Assembly (NCBI GenBank): GCA_050485785.1
Contig: JBJHCA010000018.1
Location: forward strand, 1-46,161
Direction: 5' to 3'
Source of the DNA: JBJHCA01 sp050485785
GTDB lineage: Bacteria; Bacteroidota; Bacteroidia; Chitinophagales; Saprospiraceae
Length of the DNA stretch: 46,161 nucleotides
Part shown: positions 45,197-46,161 of the stretch, piece after piece
Layout: every line of letters begins with the position of its first letter
How positions within the stretch are numbered: the stretch's first letter is position 1
Notes under the pieces: generated by a model
Database searches by the model: none
Seen by the model: only the letters and a program-made list of their open reading frames with translations
What the model was told of the DNA's origin: nothing
Made by a program: the position numbers and the translations under genes

Positions 45197-45268
45197 CCCC
45201 GCTAAAATCGCCCGGGAAGCGCGAGACGTGATAACCGGGCCATGGTTTCATATTTAATCATTTGTATT

Positions 45269-45946
45269 ATGCCAGTTAGAATTCGTCTTCAGCGCAAAGG
45301 CCGAAAAAAAAGACCGTATTATCACATCGTTATCGCCGATTCCAGAGCCAAGCGTGATGGCCGCTATATCGAGCGTCTCGGATTTTACAATCCACTCACT
45401 AAACCTGCAACCATCGAAATTGACCGAGACAAAGCACTCGATTGGTTGATGAAAGGTGCTCAACCCAGCGAAACCGTCAACGCCATTTTGCGCTACAAAG
45501 GTGTTCTTTACAAAAAACACCTGCTCGGTGGTGTAGCCAAAGGAGCATTTACTGCTGAAGAAGCAGAAAAGCGTTACCAGGCATGGATCGAATCCAAAGA
45601 GCAAAAAGTAGCAACCAGAGTACTTCAGACTTCACAGGAAATTGAAGAACAACGCGCACGTATCGCAGGTCAGGCTCCCGTAATCGAAGCTAAACAAGAG
45701 GCACCTGTAAAATCTGAAGAGGTCGAAGAAGTGGAAGAAACTCCGGCTGAGGCCGAAATGACTGAGGCCCCCACAGAAGTTGCCGAAGTTCAGACAGAAC
45801 CGGAAATTGAGGCAGCAGCAACCGAAACTGTTGAAGCAGAAGAACCGGAAGCGGAGACTAAAAAGCCCGAAGCTGAAGCTTCTTCCGATGCTGCTGAAAG
45901 TGAATCTGCCGAAGAAGAATCTTCAGAAGAAGAACCTAAAAACTAG
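45269..45946 (+). CDS. rpsP: 30S ribosomal protein S16 with long acidic tail
   Basis: The S16 domain starts MPVRIRLQRKGRKKRPYYHIVIADSRAKRDGRYIERLGFYNPL and is complete within about 85 residues. A linker (KKHLLGGVAKGAFTAEEAEKRYQAWIESKEQK) and about 90 residues of Glu/Ala/Pro-rich low-complexity sequence follow, ending EESSEEEPKN. The whole is 225 residues, against about 80-90 for E. coli S16; acidic extensions are known in Bacteroidota S16. The start is ATG 45269 because the family begins MPVRIRLQRKG; the earlier in-frame ATG at 45242 adds nine hydrophobic residues of the leader. It has its own promoter and a terminator. Confidence 0.95.
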   Translation: MPVRIRLQRKGRKKRPYYHIVIADSRAKRDGRYIERLGFYNPLTKPATIEIDRDKALDWLMKGAQPSETVNAILRYKGVLYKKHLLGGVAKGAFTAEEAEKRYQAWIESKEQKVATRVLQTSQEIEEQRARIAGQAPVIEAKQEAPVKSEEVEEVEETPAEAEMTEAPTEVAEVQTEPEIEAAATETVEAEEPEAETKKPEAEASSDAAESESAEEESSEEEPKN

Positions 45947-45975
45947 GAAACACACTACACATCAAATATTAACGC

Positions 45976-46009
45976 GGCCCGGTGTATTCTTACACCGGGC
46001 CTTTTTTTT
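45976..46009 (+). terminator. Rho-independent terminator of rpsP
   Basis: Perfect 11-bp stem GGCCCGGTGTA / TACACCGGGCC with a TTCT loop and a run of eight Ts, 29 bp after the stop codon. It is the clearest terminator in the window. Confidence 0.95.
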
Positions 46010-46069
46010 GCCATTACCCATAAAAGGTAAATAGAAACCCATTACAAATTTTTTACCTACATTCACCCC

Positions 46070-46161
46070 ATGAACGCAGAACATCACAAGCACGACCGGT
46101 TTATCAAAGCCATGTTTGCCAATGTGGACAATGCCAGGGAGTATTTTGAAGTCACCCTGCC
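46070..46161 (+). CDS. Rpn/PD-(D/E)XK nuclease-family (transposase_31-like) protein, 5' end
   Basis: Only the first 30 codons are in the window: MNAEHHKHDRFIKAMF, then ANVDNAREYFEVTLP. The HDRFIKAMF...NAREYF pattern is the start of Rpn-type recombination-promoting nucleases and the related putative transposase family (normally about 300 residues; consensus HDxFFKxLLxDPENAREFL). The gene continues past the window edge. Rpn proteins are DNA endonucleases linked with recombination and, in some bacteria, phage defence. The assignment rests on this short N-terminal match. Confidence 0.7.
   Translation, partial: MNAEHHKHDRFIKAMFANVDNAREYFEVTL

Overview
The window looks like chromosomal DNA from a member of the Bacteroidota. 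Evidence: four large secreted proteins end in type A sorting domains of the type IX secretion system (T9SS); several promoters have the Bacteroidota form (TTG, about 17-21 bp, TAnnTTTG) instead of -35/-10 boxes; and the set nusB, DUF1573, yajC, ybbR, coaE, a DUF3276/PUR gene and the 'ABC transporter ATPase'-type small protein is characteristic of that phylum. A carboxypeptidase-regulatory-like plus dockerin-like module occurs three times and resembles modules common in Saprospiraceae-like lineages; that narrower placement is inference. No rRNA, tRNA, CRISPR array, insertion sequence or riboswitch was recognised.

Layout. 1-125: a GC-rich scrap encoding the middle of a HoxY-type hydrogenase small subunit, fused abruptly to a CotH-kinase surface protein that has lost its own start and signal peptide (to 3081). 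3532-9525 (-): a 1997-residue T9SS surface protein with a cysteine-rich tandem repeat. 9986-11440 (+): a DASS/SLC13 carboxylate transporter. 11659-15097 (-): nrdB-nrdA, class Ia ribonucleotide reductase. 15098-15575: intergenic region with four perfect DnaA boxes in two palindromes flanking an AT-rich stretch. 15576-19313 (+): a small unknown protein, adenine deaminase and formate-THF ligase. 19310-24784 (-): an operon-like run nusB, OmpA-family protein, DUF1573 lipoprotein, yajC, ybbR, coaE, followed by a DinB-family gene. 24912-28676 (+): ABC exporter, DUF3276/PUR protein, aminotransferase. 28701-31502 (-): a tight three-gene operon of a membrane Fe-S protein, a CCG-domain Fe-S protein and a small unknown protein. 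31618-32118 (+): PyrR-like phosphoribosyltransferase. 32168-35017 (-): secreted S9 peptidase. 35331-43238 (+): two more large T9SS proteins, a reprolysin-like metalloprotease and a choice-of-anchor-B/HYR protein. 43559-45946 (+): GNAT acetyltransferase, alanine/ornithine-racemase-like enzyme, ribosomal protein S16 with a long acidic tail and a strong terminator. 46070-end: the start of an Rpn/PD-(D/E)XK nuclease-family gene.

Functionally the window mixes housekeeping genes (dNTP supply, one-carbon metabolism, CoA synthesis, transcription antitermination, the Sec accessory YajC, ribosome) with a surface programme of large modular adhesin or enzyme proteins exported by the T9SS. The observations I rate highest are the DnaA-box double palindrome beside nrdB (candidate oriC or DnaA-controlled nrd regulation), the hydrogenase/CotH junction at the left edge, the shared dockerin-like/cohesin-like module in three surface proteins, and a 13-bp motif found four times. 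I did not find a clear defence system or a wholly new multigene system.
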